A stretch of 33,975 nt of DNA, from the NCBI GenBank assembly GCA_012523085.1, contig JAAYJC010000102.1, positions 1-33,975 on the forward strand, in the 5' to 3' direction. The notes beneath the pieces were generated by a model, which saw only the letters and a program-made list of their open reading frames with translations, searched no databases and had not been told where the DNA came from. Position numbers and translations under genes: made by a program. This document shows, piece by piece, positions 22,196-31,508 of this stretch. How positions within the stretch are numbered: position 1 is the stretch's first letter; every line of letters begins with the position of its first letter. The DNA comes from Clostridiales bacterium. Lineage in GTDB: Bacteria; Bacillota; Clostridia; Oscillospirales; Oscillospiraceae.

Positions 22196-22792
22196 AAGCT
22201 TTTTAAATTCATCGTAATCATATAGCAGGTTTATGACTTGGAGCATATCCGAGACGCTCATCTTTTCGGGAAGCTCAAGCAGTTTGAGCAGCCTTTTCCT
22301 TTTTATATTGCTCTCTATCCGCCCGCTTAAACCGAATTCGTAGAGGCTCGCCTTGGTGAGCTTCTTTTTGTTTTCACGATCAACCGGAGATTTATCTTCG
22401 AAAGTAGCTCCCGCCATCTTAAGCGCATTGAGGATGGTCTCTTCGCTCATACCCTCTACACCCAGTTTCCCTTCTTTGGATGCCCGGTTCTTTCGTTTTT
22501 CTTTCCCTGGTATATCGGGTATATAGGCGTTTTTAACCGTTCCCTCAGAAATCATGCTCTTGAGATGATTTCTGATTAAAAAGCCTGCGCCGTCGCTGTC
22601 GGTAAGAATGATTACACCGCATTTTACCGCGAGTTTTCTGATTAATGCAATGATTTCATGATGAGAGAACACCTGAAACCCACCGGTTTCAATGATTTGA
22701 GCATTGACATAACGGCTCAGCGTGTCTCTGTCGCAGCGTCCCTCGACGATAATGGCTTCCTTTACGCTAAGACGCTCACCCTTTTTTGTCAT
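22142..22792 (-). CDS. RNase M5-like toprim protein with DUF4093
   Basis: RNase M5 matures 5S rRNA in low-GC Gram-positives, and this protein is probably a member or close relative. The 216 residues have a toprim domain (about 10-110) with EAIIVEG (catalytic E17) and ILTDSDGAG (D65-S-D67), followed by KNAYIP and a C-terminal DUF4093 domain (about 120-210, SLYEFGLSGRIES). ATG 22792 is 5 bp after GAGG; the GTG two codons upstream is part of that site. holA ends 13 bp upstream, so the gene is the end of the mltG-to-holA run. Its 3' end overlaps a small plus-strand ORF. It could process another RNA rather than 5S. Confidence 0.85.
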   Translation of the reverse strand: MTKKGERLSVKEAIIVEGRCDRDTLSRYVNAQIIETGGFQVFSHHEIIALIRKLAVKCGVIILTDSDGAGFLIRNHLKSMISEGTVKNAYIPDIPGKEKRKNRASKEGKLGVEGMSEETILNALKMAGATFEDKSPVDRENKKKLTKASLYEFGLSGRIESNIKRKRLLKLLELPEKMSVSDMLQVINLLYDYDEFKKLLFNSHILDTDRRNDADE

Positions 22793-22805
22793 GTCCACCT
22801 CAACG

Positions 22806-23846
22806 CTAAACAGATCTTTGGCCTGCCAGAAAGATCAGCAAATCTGTCAGACAGATGTTTTCACCAATCGACGTACTTTTCATTTTCAAATCCGTTTCCG
22901 CACAAGCCGTAACGGCATCCTCGCACCATTTAAGTGAAAAAGAAGGTGCGGCTTCCATCAACAGCCTTGCCTGATAATCCGAACGGAGCTCCAGCATAGC
23001 CTTAATGTCGTTTTTATCCTTATTTTGTTCATAAGCAAGGCGCGCAAAATAAAGCCTTCTGATTTGTGCGCCTAAAATGGCAAGCAGTTTGGTCGGGCTC
23101 TCGCGCATCTGAAAAAGCTGCGACAGGATTTTTACCGCCTTTCCGAAATCGTTTTGTGAGATAGCATTTACCATATTAAAGGCGGCGGCATCCGGAACAG
23201 GTACGGCGACCGCTTCGATATCCGCGCGCGATATGGTATCAGAGCGCGCATAGGCTGATATTTTTTCAATTTCAGAGATCAGGCCGGTCATCAGGTCGCT
23301 GCAATAAAACATTAAATATTCCGCATCTTCTCGGGATATGGCTTTTCCGTTATGCTTGAACCGCCGCTTGATCCAGTTGGTCAGATCGCTATGCTCTTGT
23401 ACGGGTATTTCGACAACTTTGGCTTTTGCTTCGATGACCGAATGAATTCTTTTGCGCCTGTCCGGTCTAAATTCAATTAAATCAAAAATAAACGCAATGC
23501 AGCAATATTCGGGAATGTCGGATAATATGGTTATGAGCTGCTGTGCCGTTTTCTCGTCCGCCGTATACATGTCGTAATCACGGACTTCCACAAAGGTCAT
23601 TTCGGAAAAGGACGGCAGAGAATTAACAGCATCATTGAATTCGGACAGATCAAATGTTCTGCCATTTAGTTTCTTCAGGTTAAAATCAGGTGCGCCCTCA
23701 CCCAGAACTGTTTTTTTCATTTCCGTAAGGTAATACTCGCGCAAATAGTCCTCTTCACCATGCAGAATATATAAGCTTTTTAGCTTCTTAGCTAAAATCG
23801 CTTTTTTCAAGTCGGCATATTCTTTGTTCTGATACGTTCTTTTCAC
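22806..23846 (-). CDS. holA: DNA polymerase III delta subunit (clamp loader)
   Basis: HolA opens the beta clamp within the clamp-loader complex. The 346-residue protein shows the family's opening YILHGEEDYLREYYLTEM, the middle FVEVRDYDMY and SDIPEYCCIAFIFD, a helical lid domain with MFYCSDLMTGLISEIEKI, and the C-terminal collar helices AAAFNMVNAI, SPTKLLAILGAQIRRLY and LTDLLIFLAG. Sequence conservation is low, as is usual for HolA. GTG 23846 is selected because GGAGG is 6 bp upstream; an ATG 12 bp earlier includes that site. comEC ends 46 bp upstream, an arrangement common in Firmicutes. Confidence 0.93.
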   Translation of the reverse strand: MKRTYQNKEYADLKKAILAKKLKSLYILHGEEDYLREYYLTEMKKTVLGEGAPDFNLKKLNGRTFDLSEFNDAVNSLPSFSEMTFVEVRDYDMYTADEKTAQQLITILSDIPEYCCIAFIFDLIEFRPDRRKRIHSVIEAKAKVVEIPVQEHSDLTNWIKRRFKHNGKAISREDAEYLMFYCSDLMTGLISEIEKISAYARSDTISRADIEAVAVPVPDAAAFNMVNAISQNDFGKAVKILSQLFQMRESPTKLLAILGAQIRRLYFARLAYEQNKDKNDIKAMLELRSDYQARLLMEAAPSFSLKWCEDAVTACAETDLKMKSTSIGENICLTDLLIFLAGQRSV

Positions 23847-23892
23847 GATGGCCTCCATTTATACGAATCTTCAGATGAGATGAAAAACAGCA

Positions 23893-26244
23893 TTAATTCA
23901 AATACGAATGAAGCTTCAAGGTAATCTGGCCGTTTAAATCGGTGCGGTATACCTTAATGCCCGCATATTTCAAACGCGAAATCGTTTCCGCTGACGGGTG
24001 CCCGTATGAATTGTAGCCGGAAGAGATGAAAACAATCTCCGGCTTCAATGTGTCGAGCAGTCTTATACAGGTAGAGTACCTTGAACCGTGATGCCCGGCG
24101 AAAAGCAATTCCAGATCCTGAAGCCCGGTATATTCCAGCAGCATCCATTCCGTTTCTTCATCAATGTCTCCGGTGATCAACGTATCGAAACCGTTTGCTC
24201 CGCTCAGCACGCAGAGACCCTGTTCATTTTTCCCTCCGGTTCCCAATGCGGGAAAAATTTCGAACCGGATGCTGCCCAGAAGCAATGAAACGGTTTTCTT
24301 ATCGACAAAAGTAACCTCTGTGCCTGATTTCTCTGCCAGCTCGAGAATCTCATATCCCAGTTCACCTTTGTCCTTAAGATCCGGCACGATCAGCCGCAAA
24401 ACTTTGATGCGTCTGAGCAGTTGTAAAACACCGTTTGCATGATCTTCATGATAATGTGTCAAAATCAAAAGGTCAACCCGGCTTTCTCCTTCACTGAACA
24501 AATAACGAACCGCATTGTCTCCTGCATTGAGCATTCTGTTTCCGCCGCAGTCAACGATTGCGGATTTCCCATTGGAGCGAAAAACAATGCACTGACCCTG
24601 ACCCACATCAAGAGCTGTCACCGCGAATTTGGTTTTGTCCGATTCAATTTTCGTCAAAAGAAGCACAACCGACAGCATCAGCATTGCCGGCACTGAGATC
24701 ATCAGCAGTTTCCTTTTGATCCCCGGGTAAAGCACGACGATGATCATAAGCAAATAGAAGAAAACCAGCCAGGCGGAGACGGTAAAATTCCTTGTGTATA
24801 ATGCCGGTAAAGGCGTTTTTGCCAGAAAATACATGATGCTTAGAATGTAGCGGACGAGCAGCGAAACAACGGGAACGAAAATCCAGCCCAAGGGCATAAA
24901 CAAGGCGCCGAGTATCGCTGTAAAAATGCCGATGCAAAAAGCGCAGGAAACAGCCCAAAGTATCAAAAGATTCGTAACCGGCGCGATCAACGAAACCTGC
25001 TCGAAGCTCAGTGCTGTAAGCGGGACCACAAATACCAAAGCCGCAAAGCTGACCGCGACCCCGGCAATGGCAAAACGCAGTGCCGACCGAAAAAGAACAG
25101 CCGGTAACGATTTACTGAAGAAAAAAGACAAGGAAAACTCAAATTGCCGCTTTGTTTTCAGTAACCGCTCAACAGGCTTTATTTTTGTGATTGTCATAAT
25201 GATGGCATTCTGAAGCCTTCCGGAGAACAGGTGAATGCCCAGAACAGAGGCAAAGGACAGCTGGAGGCCTGCCTGTTTTGCGGAAAAAGGATTAACGGCA
25301 AGCAGAACCATCAAGGCAAAACCGAGCGCCGTCACCGAGTCATATTCCCGCATCAGAAGCGGCGCGGACAGAAGCAGAATCTGCATGATTCCTGCCCGCA
25401 TGATGGAAGGTGTGCTCCCGACCATAAGCATATAAAACAAGATGATAGGGAACAAAAGCGCATATGTTCTCTTGCGCTTTCCGAACAGTCGGACAATTAG
25501 ACCGACCAGAAAAGAAAGATGCATGCCGGATACGGCCACTGTATGTGAAGCGCCGGTCACGGATAGGACAGACAGCAGATAAGAGTCTTTGTTTAATTCC
25601 GTTTTATCTCCCGTCAGCAAAGCGTTCAGAAAGGGCGAAACGTCCTCAGCAAACAGCTTTGTTACCGTGCGCCTAAATAAATAAGCCAGCCTGACGGGAT
25701 AATACACAGGCGATAAGCTGTTATCAGCTATGACTTTCGGCGCTTCCTTGGCTGTAAATGTTAAGAAGCAACCCTTTTGAGATAAATGATCGTAATCAGG
25801 TCTATCGGATACCGATACGGCTTTTGCTTTGACCGATATGGTTTGTCCGGGCTTTAAACCGGACGCGTCGAAGTCATAAAAATAGAGGATGGATTTAATG
25901 TCGGGTTTTCCGGGCAGTAAAAGTCTGGCCGTGAGCTTTAAGCCATAATCCGTGCTTTGCGGATAGTCAAGAATCGTAAAGGAATATCTGTCGGTTACGC
26001 CGTGAAAGACGTTGGCCGGCTCATAAAAAACAGTCTTATATATGCAATTCCACAAAAAGCCGAGGGCAAGGCCCCATAAAATGAGCCTTGCCGGTCTTAG
26101 TTTTGCACACCGAATCACAATAACAGCGGTTCCGGCCGCTGCAGCGAGCAAACCGATGATCAAAGCTGTTTTTGTATTGAGCAGATATTGTGTCAGAAAA
26201 ACAGCCGCTGAAAAGGAAAACGCGAATAGCGCAAGTTTCCGCAT
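23893..26244 (-). CDS. comEC: DNA internalization protein ComEC/Rec2
   Basis: ComEC forms the inner-membrane channel that brings single-stranded DNA into naturally competent cells. The 783-residue protein has an N-terminal DUF4131 domain (about 25-180), the Competence domain with many membrane helices starting at GASHTVAVSGMHLSFLVG (about 225-515), and a C-terminal metallo-beta-lactamase domain with VGQGQCIVF, THYHEDHANG (H597, H599, D601, H602), TGDIDEE and GHHGSRYS. All metal-binding motifs appear intact, so nuclease activity is possible. GGAG precedes ATG 26244. Operon order alaS-HIT-comEC-holA places it in a housekeeping unit. No comEA or comF is in view. Confidence 0.95.
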   Translation of the reverse strand: MRKLALFAFSFSAAVFLTQYLLNTKTALIIGLLAAAAGTAVIVIRCAKLRPARLILWGLALGFLWNCIYKTVFYEPANVFHGVTDRYSFTILDYPQSTDYGLKLTARLLLPGKPDIKSILYFYDFDASGLKPGQTISVKAKAVSVSDRPDYDHLSQKGCFLTFTAKEAPKVIADNSLSPVYYPVRLAYLFRRTVTKLFAEDVSPFLNALLTGDKTELNKDSYLLSVLSVTGASHTVAVSGMHLSFLVGLIVRLFGKRKRTYALLFPIILFYMLMVGSTPSIMRAGIMQILLLSAPLLMREYDSVTALGFALMVLLAVNPFSAKQAGLQLSFASVLGIHLFSGRLQNAIIMTITKIKPVERLLKTKRQFEFSLSFFFSKSLPAVLFRSALRFAIAGVAVSFAALVFVVPLTALSFEQVSLIAPVTNLLILWAVSCAFCIGIFTAILGALFMPLGWIFVPVVSLLVRYILSIMYFLAKTPLPALYTRNFTVSAWLVFFYLLMIIVVLYPGIKRKLLMISVPAMLMLSVVLLLTKIESDKTKFAVTALDVGQGQCIVFRSNGKSAIVDCGGNRMLNAGDNAVRYLFSEGESRVDLLILTHYHEDHANGVLQLLRRIKVLRLIVPDLKDKGELGYEILELAEKSGTEVTFVDKKTVSLLLGSIRFEIFPALGTGGKNEQGLCVLSGANGFDTLITGDIDEETEWMLLEYTGLQDLELLFAGHHGSRYSTCIRLLDTLKPEIVFISSGYNSYGHPSAETISRLKYAGIKVYRTDLNGQITLKLHSYLN

Positions 26245-26334
26245 GCTAAGTCACTCCAGCTTCATGTGAGGCTCGGCAGATTCCGGTCAGAGACATGCTT
26301 TAGACTCGGTTTTCGTTTAACAGATCCTTTTAAT

Positions 26335-26685
26335 TCAGCCCGGCGGCCATGCCATTTTGCGGCCGGCAAGCACATGAAAGTGCAGATGAGGAACCGACTG
26401 GCCCGCATCGGGTCCGCAGTTTGTTATGACCCGGAAGCCGTCCTTACATTCCGGTCTTTTTGTCAGATTGGCAATTACCTCAAATATATGTGCCACGATC
26501 TCAGCTTCCTTGACGCCAATGTCCGCTGCCGAGGCGATATGCTGCCTTGGGATAACAAGGAAATGAACAGGCGCTTGGGGACTCAAATCGGTAAAGGCAT
26601 ATACCGTATCGTCCGCATAAACGCAATCTGATGGGATCTCCCCGGACGCAATTTTACAAAACAGACATTCGGACAAGTCTATCAC
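26335..26685 (-). CDS. HIT-family nucleotide-binding protein (HinT-like)
   Basis: HIT proteins hydrolyse AMP-linked substrates such as adenosine phosphoramidates and aminoacyl-adenylates. The 116-residue protein has CLFCKIASGEIPS (7-19), the PVHFLVIPRQHI segment (39-50) and the catalytic triad HLHFHVLAG (H100, H102, H104). A C-x2-C pair at C7 and C10 may bind zinc together with histidines. GTG 26685 overlaps the alaS stop codon by 4 bp (GTGA), which indicates translational coupling. Adjacency to alaS suggests clearing of alanyl-AMP-type by-products, which is inference. Confidence 0.93.
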   Translation of the reverse strand: MIDLSECLFCKIASGEIPSDCVYADDTVYAFTDLSPQAPVHFLVIPRQHIASAADIGVKEAEIVAHIFEVIANLTKRPECKDGFRVITNCGPDAGQSVPHLHFHVLAGRKMAWPPG

Positions 26686-29327
26686 TCCGTTTCCTTTATG
26701 TTAGCCGAGACAAAATCGTCTACGGCAGCCAATGCGTTGTCCAGCATCAGGGCGTTCTTTCCGCCCCCCATTGCAACATCCGGCTTTCCGCCTCCGCTGC
26801 CTCCGGTGATACCCGTTACAAGCTTGATAAGTTCGCCCGCTTTCATACCCGCTTCGATAGCCCTCTTTCCGCAAACGGATATAAAGGTTATCTTATCTCC
26901 GGTCACCGACGCCAGAACCGCAACAACATGCTCTGATTTGTCCCGCAGGAAATCACCGGCCGAACGAAGCCAATCGGCATCGGCTTCTCCGACTACGGAA
27001 GTGACAACCCTCAAGCCCTTCACATTGCGCGAGGCGACCAGAAAATTCTCAACTTCGCCGCGGATGAGCTTTCCTTTAAGCTTCTCTACGGTTTTCTTTA
27101 GTTCTTTAGTTTCGTTAAGGTACTGGTCTACCTTCGTTTTCAATTCCGACGTCGATGTTTTCAGACTCTCCGCGATAGCCTTGTTCAGGCCGGCTGCTTC
27201 ATGGTACAGTTCAAGCGCCTTTTTGCCTACAACGGCTTCGATTCTGCGGACACCTGCGGCGACCGAGAACTCCGAAGTTATAATAAATGAACCGATACGT
27301 GCGGTATTGGAAAGATGCGTTCCGCCGCAAAGCTCGGTGGAGTAGGAACCCATTTTGATAACCCTGACGACATCGGCGTATTTTTCGCCGAACAGCGCCG
27401 ATGCGCCCTCTTTTTTTGCCTCCTCCAGCCGCATCTCTTTCATCGATATGCTCAGATCAAGCAGAATCTGATCATTGATTTCTGTTGATATCCGTTCCAG
27501 ATCATCCGGTGAAATAGCGGAATAATGCGTAAAATCGAATCTGATGACATCGGGAACGACTAATGAACCGGCTTGTTCGACATGCGGTCCGAGCACGTTT
27601 TTTAACGCTTTGTGCAAAAGATGCGTTGCGCTGTGCGCACGCATGATAGCGCGGCGGCGCTCTTCATCAATATTGGCAATAACATTGTCTTCAACTCTGA
27701 GCTCACCCGATATAACCGTTCCTGAGTGCAGGAATTTTCCGTCTTTTGTTTTGTGTACATCATTTACGCCAAAGCTTGCTGAAGCCGAAGAGATTATGCC
27801 GTGATCCGCCGCTTGTCCGCCCATTTCGGCATAAAACGGCGTTTTATCGAGCACAATGATCCCGCTTTGTCCTTCTTTTATAGAAGAGCATAACTCGTCC
27901 TCGGCGATGATCGCCAGAATCTGCGCTGTAGTCCTGACGGATTCATAACCCGTAAACAAAGTTTCATGTTCTTTCGGTAATCCGAGATCCAGCGCTTCCC
28001 AGCCGAAATCGCCCAAAGCGGCGGTGGCGGCTCTTGCCCTTTCTTTTTGCTCATTCATGCTTTTATTAAATCCGTTAATGTCGGCTTTCATGCCGTTCTC
28101 TTCCAGGATCTCAACGGTAAGATCAATCGGGAATCCGTAGGTGTCATACAATTTAAAGCAATCGGTTCCTTCAAGAATATCTTTGCCGTCGTTTTTTGCT
28201 TCTTCTATTAGCGCGGAGAGAATCTTCATACCGGAATCAATCGTCAGGCCGAAGCGTTCTTCCTCAGCCAGAATGACCTTACCGATATAGGTTTGTTTCT
28301 CTTCAAGCTCCGGATATGCGTCTTTACTCTCTTTTACAACGGTCCGAAAAATCTCATGAAGGAAGGGCCCCGACAGACCAAGGAGCTTACCGTGCCGTGC
28401 CGCCCGCCGGATAAGGCGTCGGAGCACATAACCCCTTCCCTCGTTTGAAGGGATGATGCCGTCGCCGATCATCATTGTGGCGGATCGTATATGATCGGTG
28501 ATGATGCGCAGGGAGGTATCCGTTATTGTGTCTTCCCCGTATTTGACGCCGGTGACCTCCGACACCTGCTTTAAAATATTCGAAATGGTATCAACATCAA
28601 ACAGAGATTCGACGCCCTGCATGATACATGAAATCCTCTCGAGTCCCATACCGGTGTCGATATTCTTGTTGGCAAGCGGCGTATAGTTACCGTTACCGTC
28701 GTTGTAATACTGGGTGAACACCAAATTCCAGAACTCAACATATCTGTCGCAGTCGCAGCCGACAGCGCAGGTATCTTTTCCGCAGCTATATTTAGCACCG
28801 CGGTCGAAATATATCTCCGTGCACGGGCCGCAGGGGCCTGCGCCGATTTCCCAGAAGTTGTCGGCCTTTCCAAGCCTGACGATGTGCCCGGGTTTCACGC
28901 CGATCTCTTTGGTCCAGATGTCATAAGCTTCGTCGTCATCCAGATAAACGGAAACATGCAGCCTGTCTTCTGGTATTTCAAGAACCTCGGTTATAAACGC
29001 CCAGGCCCAGGTGCAGGCTTCACGTTTAAAGTAATCGCCGAAAGAAAAGTTGCCGAGCATTTCGAAAAACGTACCGTGTCGGCTCGTCTTTCCGACGAGC
29101 TCTATATCGGGCGTTCTGATGCATTTTTGACATGACGTGACTCTTTTGCTCGGGGGCACCGCTTCGCCCGAGAAATACGGCTTCAAGGGCGCCATTCCGG
29201 AATTGATGATCAGCAGTCCTTTGTCACCTTGCGGGATGAGCGGAAAGCTTTTCATGCGCAGGTGACCCTTGCTTTCAAAAAATGACAGGTATTTTTCTCT
29301 GATTGTATTTAGTCCCAGCTTCTCCAT
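26682..29327 (-). CDS. alaS: Alanyl-tRNA synthetase
   Basis: Charges tRNA-Ala (EC 6.1.1.7) and edits mischarged Ser or Gly. The 881 residues include the class II catalytic core (1-460, with RVTSCQKCIRTPDIE, MLGNFSFGDYFK and GMGLERI), the editing domain with zinc ligands H565, H569, C667 and H671 (HSATH and CGGTH), a coiled-coil (about 710-760, KVDQYLNETKELKKTVEKLK) and the C-terminal DHHA1/C-Ala domain ending GGSGGGKPDVAMGGG. ATG 29327 is 11 bp after GGAGG; an ATG 18 bp upstream overlaps that site. The gene follows mltG by 82 bp and overlaps the HIT gene. Confidence 0.98.
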   Translation of the reverse strand: MEKLGLNTIREKYLSFFESKGHLRMKSFPLIPQGDKGLLIINSGMAPLKPYFSGEAVPPSKRVTSCQKCIRTPDIELVGKTSRHGTFFEMLGNFSFGDYFKREACTWAWAFITEVLEIPEDRLHVSVYLDDDEAYDIWTKEIGVKPGHIVRLGKADNFWEIGAGPCGPCTEIYFDRGAKYSCGKDTCAVGCDCDRYVEFWNLVFTQYYNDGNGNYTPLANKNIDTGMGLERISCIMQGVESLFDVDTISNILKQVSEVTGVKYGEDTITDTSLRIITDHIRSATMMIGDGIIPSNEGRGYVLRRLIRRAARHGKLLGLSGPFLHEIFRTVVKESKDAYPELEEKQTYIGKVILAEEERFGLTIDSGMKILSALIEEAKNDGKDILEGTDCFKLYDTYGFPIDLTVEILEENGMKADINGFNKSMNEQKERARAATAALGDFGWEALDLGLPKEHETLFTGYESVRTTAQILAIIAEDELCSSIKEGQSGIIVLDKTPFYAEMGGQAADHGIISSASASFGVNDVHKTKDGKFLHSGTVISGELRVEDNVIANIDEERRRAIMRAHSATHLLHKALKNVLGPHVEQAGSLVVPDVIRFDFTHYSAISPDDLERISTEINDQILLDLSISMKEMRLEEAKKEGASALFGEKYADVVRVIKMGSYSTELCGGTHLSNTARIGSFIITSEFSVAAGVRRIEAVVGKKALELYHEAAGLNKAIAESLKTSTSELKTKVDQYLNETKELKKTVEKLKGKLIRGEVENFLVASRNVKGLRVVTSVVGEADADWLRSAGDFLRDKSEHVVAVLASVTGDKITFISVCGKRAIEAGMKAGELIKLVTGITGGSGGGKPDVAMGGGKNALMLDNALAAVDDFVSANIKETE

Positions 29328-29409
29328 TCCGGAATAAACCTCCATTGTCTCTTGTTGTGTGTTTACTGGTTTTTAAAGCGCCGCGATGCCGTTTTAAAGG
29401 CAAGAAAAC

Positions 29410-30840
29410 TTATCCGCCGAACTCATCGCTTTTGACAAATACTTCAAAATCCGCATAGTTGTTAAAGAAGTTGTGCGTATTTTCCTTATTGAGCGCGTAA
29501 TAGAAATAGTCCGTTTCCTCCGGTTCAAGCGCGGCTTTTATTGACGCAATGCCCGGATTAGCAATGGGACCGGGCGGCAAGCCCTTGTTCAGATAGGTGT
29601 TGTAAGGGCTGTCTATCAGAAGATCCTGGTTAGTCAGGTACGCCTTGCGCTCTTCGAGAACATACTGGATCGTAGCGTCTATTTCCAGATATGAATAATC
29701 GCTGGCAAGCCTGTTGTAGATGACCGAAGCGATGGTGGGACGCTCCTGGTTGTTCCCCGCTTCCATTTCAATAAGCGAAGCGACCGTCACCACCTCGTGC
29801 ATGGTCATTCCGCGCAGTTCGGCTTGATTGTACATGACATCCGTAACGCGATTGTCAAAATTACTTAAAAACTTATCGATGACATATTGCGGAGAAGAGT
29901 CGACATAGAACTCGTAGGTGTCCGGGAAAAGGAAACCCTCCAACCTCATCTCGTCACCGAGGGTGGACGAACTGAGAAAATCATAGCTGAAGTCATAATT
30001 TGCCGCTGCTTCCCAAAGCTCGCTTGTTTTGCAGACTCTGTTTTCTTCCAATATTTCAAAAGTCTGCTTCAATGATTTCCCTTCCGGTATCGTTACTTCA
30101 ACAATCATCATAGAGTCGGCGCCTTCTTGAAGCTTTGCTACAATCGCACGGTAATCGTATTTTGTGCTCAGCTGATAGGTACCCGGGTCTATTTTTGTTT
30201 CGGCTTCGGATATTTTCGCAAAGATTCGAAACAGAAACTTATATTCAATGATACCCTTCTCTTTAAGTTCGTCAATGACTTCGTTCATCTCAAAATCATC
30301 CGGGATCTCTATTGTGGCCGAGATTTCCTTTTTGTTCAACGCAAGGACATCGCTTGCAGCCAGCCACAAGAGTGACGCCAGAATTATGCTTATTCCAATG
30401 ATAAAGGCAAAATACATAAAACCGCCCATGCACCCAAGCCTTCTGTTTCTCCTTCGTCTCACGAGCCGATAATCACGCCCTTCATAAGCCCCTTCCGGGG
30501 TTTCTGTCTTCCCCGGTTCTGTCTCCGGCATCTGCATCCTTCGGCTGCTTTTAGTCGCTTCCGATATGCTTTTAACGTCGTTCGGTATCACATTCGTATC
30601 GTCTGATATTGTGCCGCTGTCATTTACACTGTTGATTTCCCCGACCGGCGGCAGCCAGTCTGAAATCATGGTGTCGCTGAATCCGGCCTCGCTGCTGTTA
30701 TCCTCGACACTTTCCGGCGTTTCAATCGATTGAAGATAGGCTTCAAGTTCCTCATCCGTCATTTTGTGAACGCCGTCATTTATTTCATCGGTATCATCGG
30801 AAGGCTCACTGCCGAAAATATCTTTCCAGTTGTCAGACAT
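29410..30840 (-). CDS. mltG: Endolytic transglycosylase MltG (YceG-like)
   Basis: MltG cleaves nascent glycan strands at the membrane and sets glycan chain length. The 475-residue protein has a long acidic, low-complexity cytoplasmic tail (1-120), a basic stretch DYRLVRRRRNRRLG (123-136), one membrane helix (about 140-165), a LysM-like part (ATIEIPDDFEMNEVIDEL) and the YceG catalytic domain with LEGFLFPDTYEF, VASLIEMEAGN (catalytic Glu region), VIYNRL, IDATIQYVL and the terminal GLPPGPIANPGIASIKAAL. ATG 30840 follows AAAGGAATG at a rather long spacing of about 13 bp; an ATG 75 bp upstream lacks a site. Head of the alaS run. Confidence 0.95.
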   Translation of the reverse strand: MSDNWKDIFGSEPSDDTDEINDGVHKMTDEELEAYLQSIETPESVEDNSSEAGFSDTMISDWLPPVGEINSVNDSGTISDDTNVIPNDVKSISEATKSSRRMQMPETEPGKTETPEGAYEGRDYRLVRRRRNRRLGCMGGFMYFAFIIGISIILASLLWLAASDVLALNKKEISATIEIPDDFEMNEVIDELKEKGIIEYKFLFRIFAKISEAETKIDPGTYQLSTKYDYRAIVAKLQEGADSMMIVEVTIPEGKSLKQTFEILEENRVCKTSELWEAAANYDFSYDFLSSSTLGDEMRLEGFLFPDTYEFYVDSSPQYVIDKFLSNFDNRVTDVMYNQAELRGMTMHEVVTVASLIEMEAGNNQERPTIASVIYNRLASDYSYLEIDATIQYVLEERKAYLTNQDLLIDSPYNTYLNKGLPPGPIANPGIASIKAALEPEETDYFYYALNKENTHNFFNNYADFEVFVKSDEFGG

Positions 30841-31026
30841 AATGATTTTGCATTCCTTTCGAAAAGTTTCAGAACAAAACAGGAAACGAAGTAACCCCAC
30901 CATGATTTTTCGCATAGAATAAGCCGAACAGTGACGCTAGGCATTAGCTTCCGACGGCTTTTATTATCACCATAGCCGCGCAATAAGAAAGCCGATCATT
31001 TAAGGCGCGGAGAAAGGACATAATTT

Positions 31027-31137
31027 ATGTTTTTTGGAAACAACAATAACAGCTGTATTTGGATCATACTCATTATTATCGTTTTATGCTGCTGTTGCGG
31101 TAGCGGTTTCGGAAGCTGCAGTAACAATCCCTGCTAG
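31027..31137 (+). CDS. Cys-rich membrane microprotein 1 (YjcZ-like, 36 aa)
   Basis: ATG 31027 follows GGAGAAAGGACATAATTT. The product begins MFFGNNNNS, has one hydrophobic helix CIWIILIIIVLCCCCG and ends SGFGSCSNNPC before TAG. The layout (short polar head, membrane helix, four consecutive cysteines, Gly/Ser/Asn tail) resembles the very short YjcZ-type proteins of spore-formers, and similar unnamed clostridial peptides exist as far as I recall. A near-identical paralog lies 174 bp downstream. The shared ribosome-binding sequence and the coding-type (third-position) differences between them support expression of both. The function is unknown. Confidence 0.75.
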   Translation: MFFGNNNNSCIWIILIIIVLCCCCGSGFGSCSNNPC

Positions 31138-31149
31138 CATCCGTTAATG

Positions 31150-31219
31150 CGAGACTTCCCGCATGAAAGTCCGAGTAAAATCAATGCTTTTCATATGGCT
31201 TTCATTGCCGGAAGTCTCG
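31150..31219 (+). terminator. Long imperfect hairpin between the two microprotein genes
   Basis: CGAGACTTCC (31150-31159) pairs with GGAAGTCTCG (31210-31219), and ATGAAAG (31163-31169) pairs with CTTTCAT (31199-31205), with a 3-4 nt internal loop. It begins 12 bp past the first stop. There is no T-run, so it may stabilise a 3' end rather than terminate. Confidence 0.5.
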
Positions 31220-31275
31220 TACCAAAGATATTTGCTTGATTCCGCTTATCAATGATTAACCGCGTCTAAAACTTG

Positions 31276-31283
31276 CATACAAT
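31276..31283 (+). promoter_or_regulatory. Possible sigma-E-type -10 box before microprotein 2
   Basis: CATACAAT equals the core of the Bacillus sigma-E -10 consensus and lies 29 bp before the ATG. The expected -35 is not convincing (GATTAAC at 31255-31261), so this is only a hint of sporulation control. Confidence 0.25.
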
Positions 31284-31311
31284 TTACATAGCGCGGAGAA
31301 AGGACATAATT

Positions 31312-31422
31312 ATGTTATTTGGAAATAACGATTGCAGCTGCATCTGGATTATTTTGATCATCATTGTTCTGTGTTGCTGCTGCGGTAGCGGTTTTGGCGG
31401 CTTCAGCAATAACCCCTGCTAG
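31312..31422 (+). CDS. Cys-rich membrane microprotein 2 (YjcZ-like, 36 aa)
   Basis: A second copy of the previous gene: MLFGNNDCS, the identical core CIWIILIIIVLCCCCG, then SGFGGFSNNPC and TAG. The two proteins differ at 5 of 36 positions by my count, while the DNA differs at many more, mostly third codon bases. The sequence GCGCGGAGAAAGGACATAAT before the ATG is shared with copy 1. This pattern of silent change implies selection on the peptide. It is probably a tail-anchored membrane peptide. Confidence 0.75.
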   Translation: MLFGNNDCSCIWIILIIIVLCCCCGSGFGGFSNNPC

Positions 31423-31508
31423 TATTATTGATATCGGAGCTTTCAAACAGGGATCTGATACCGGTAATCCAATCGCCAGGAAGCTGAAACCATCGGAATT
31501 ATGTCAAA

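Noticed and set aside
26698..27345. Open plus-strand frame of over 200 codons opposite alaS
   Set aside because: Low-complexity Ser/Thr/Pro-rich antisense of the AlaS C-terminal domain, without a ribosome-binding site.
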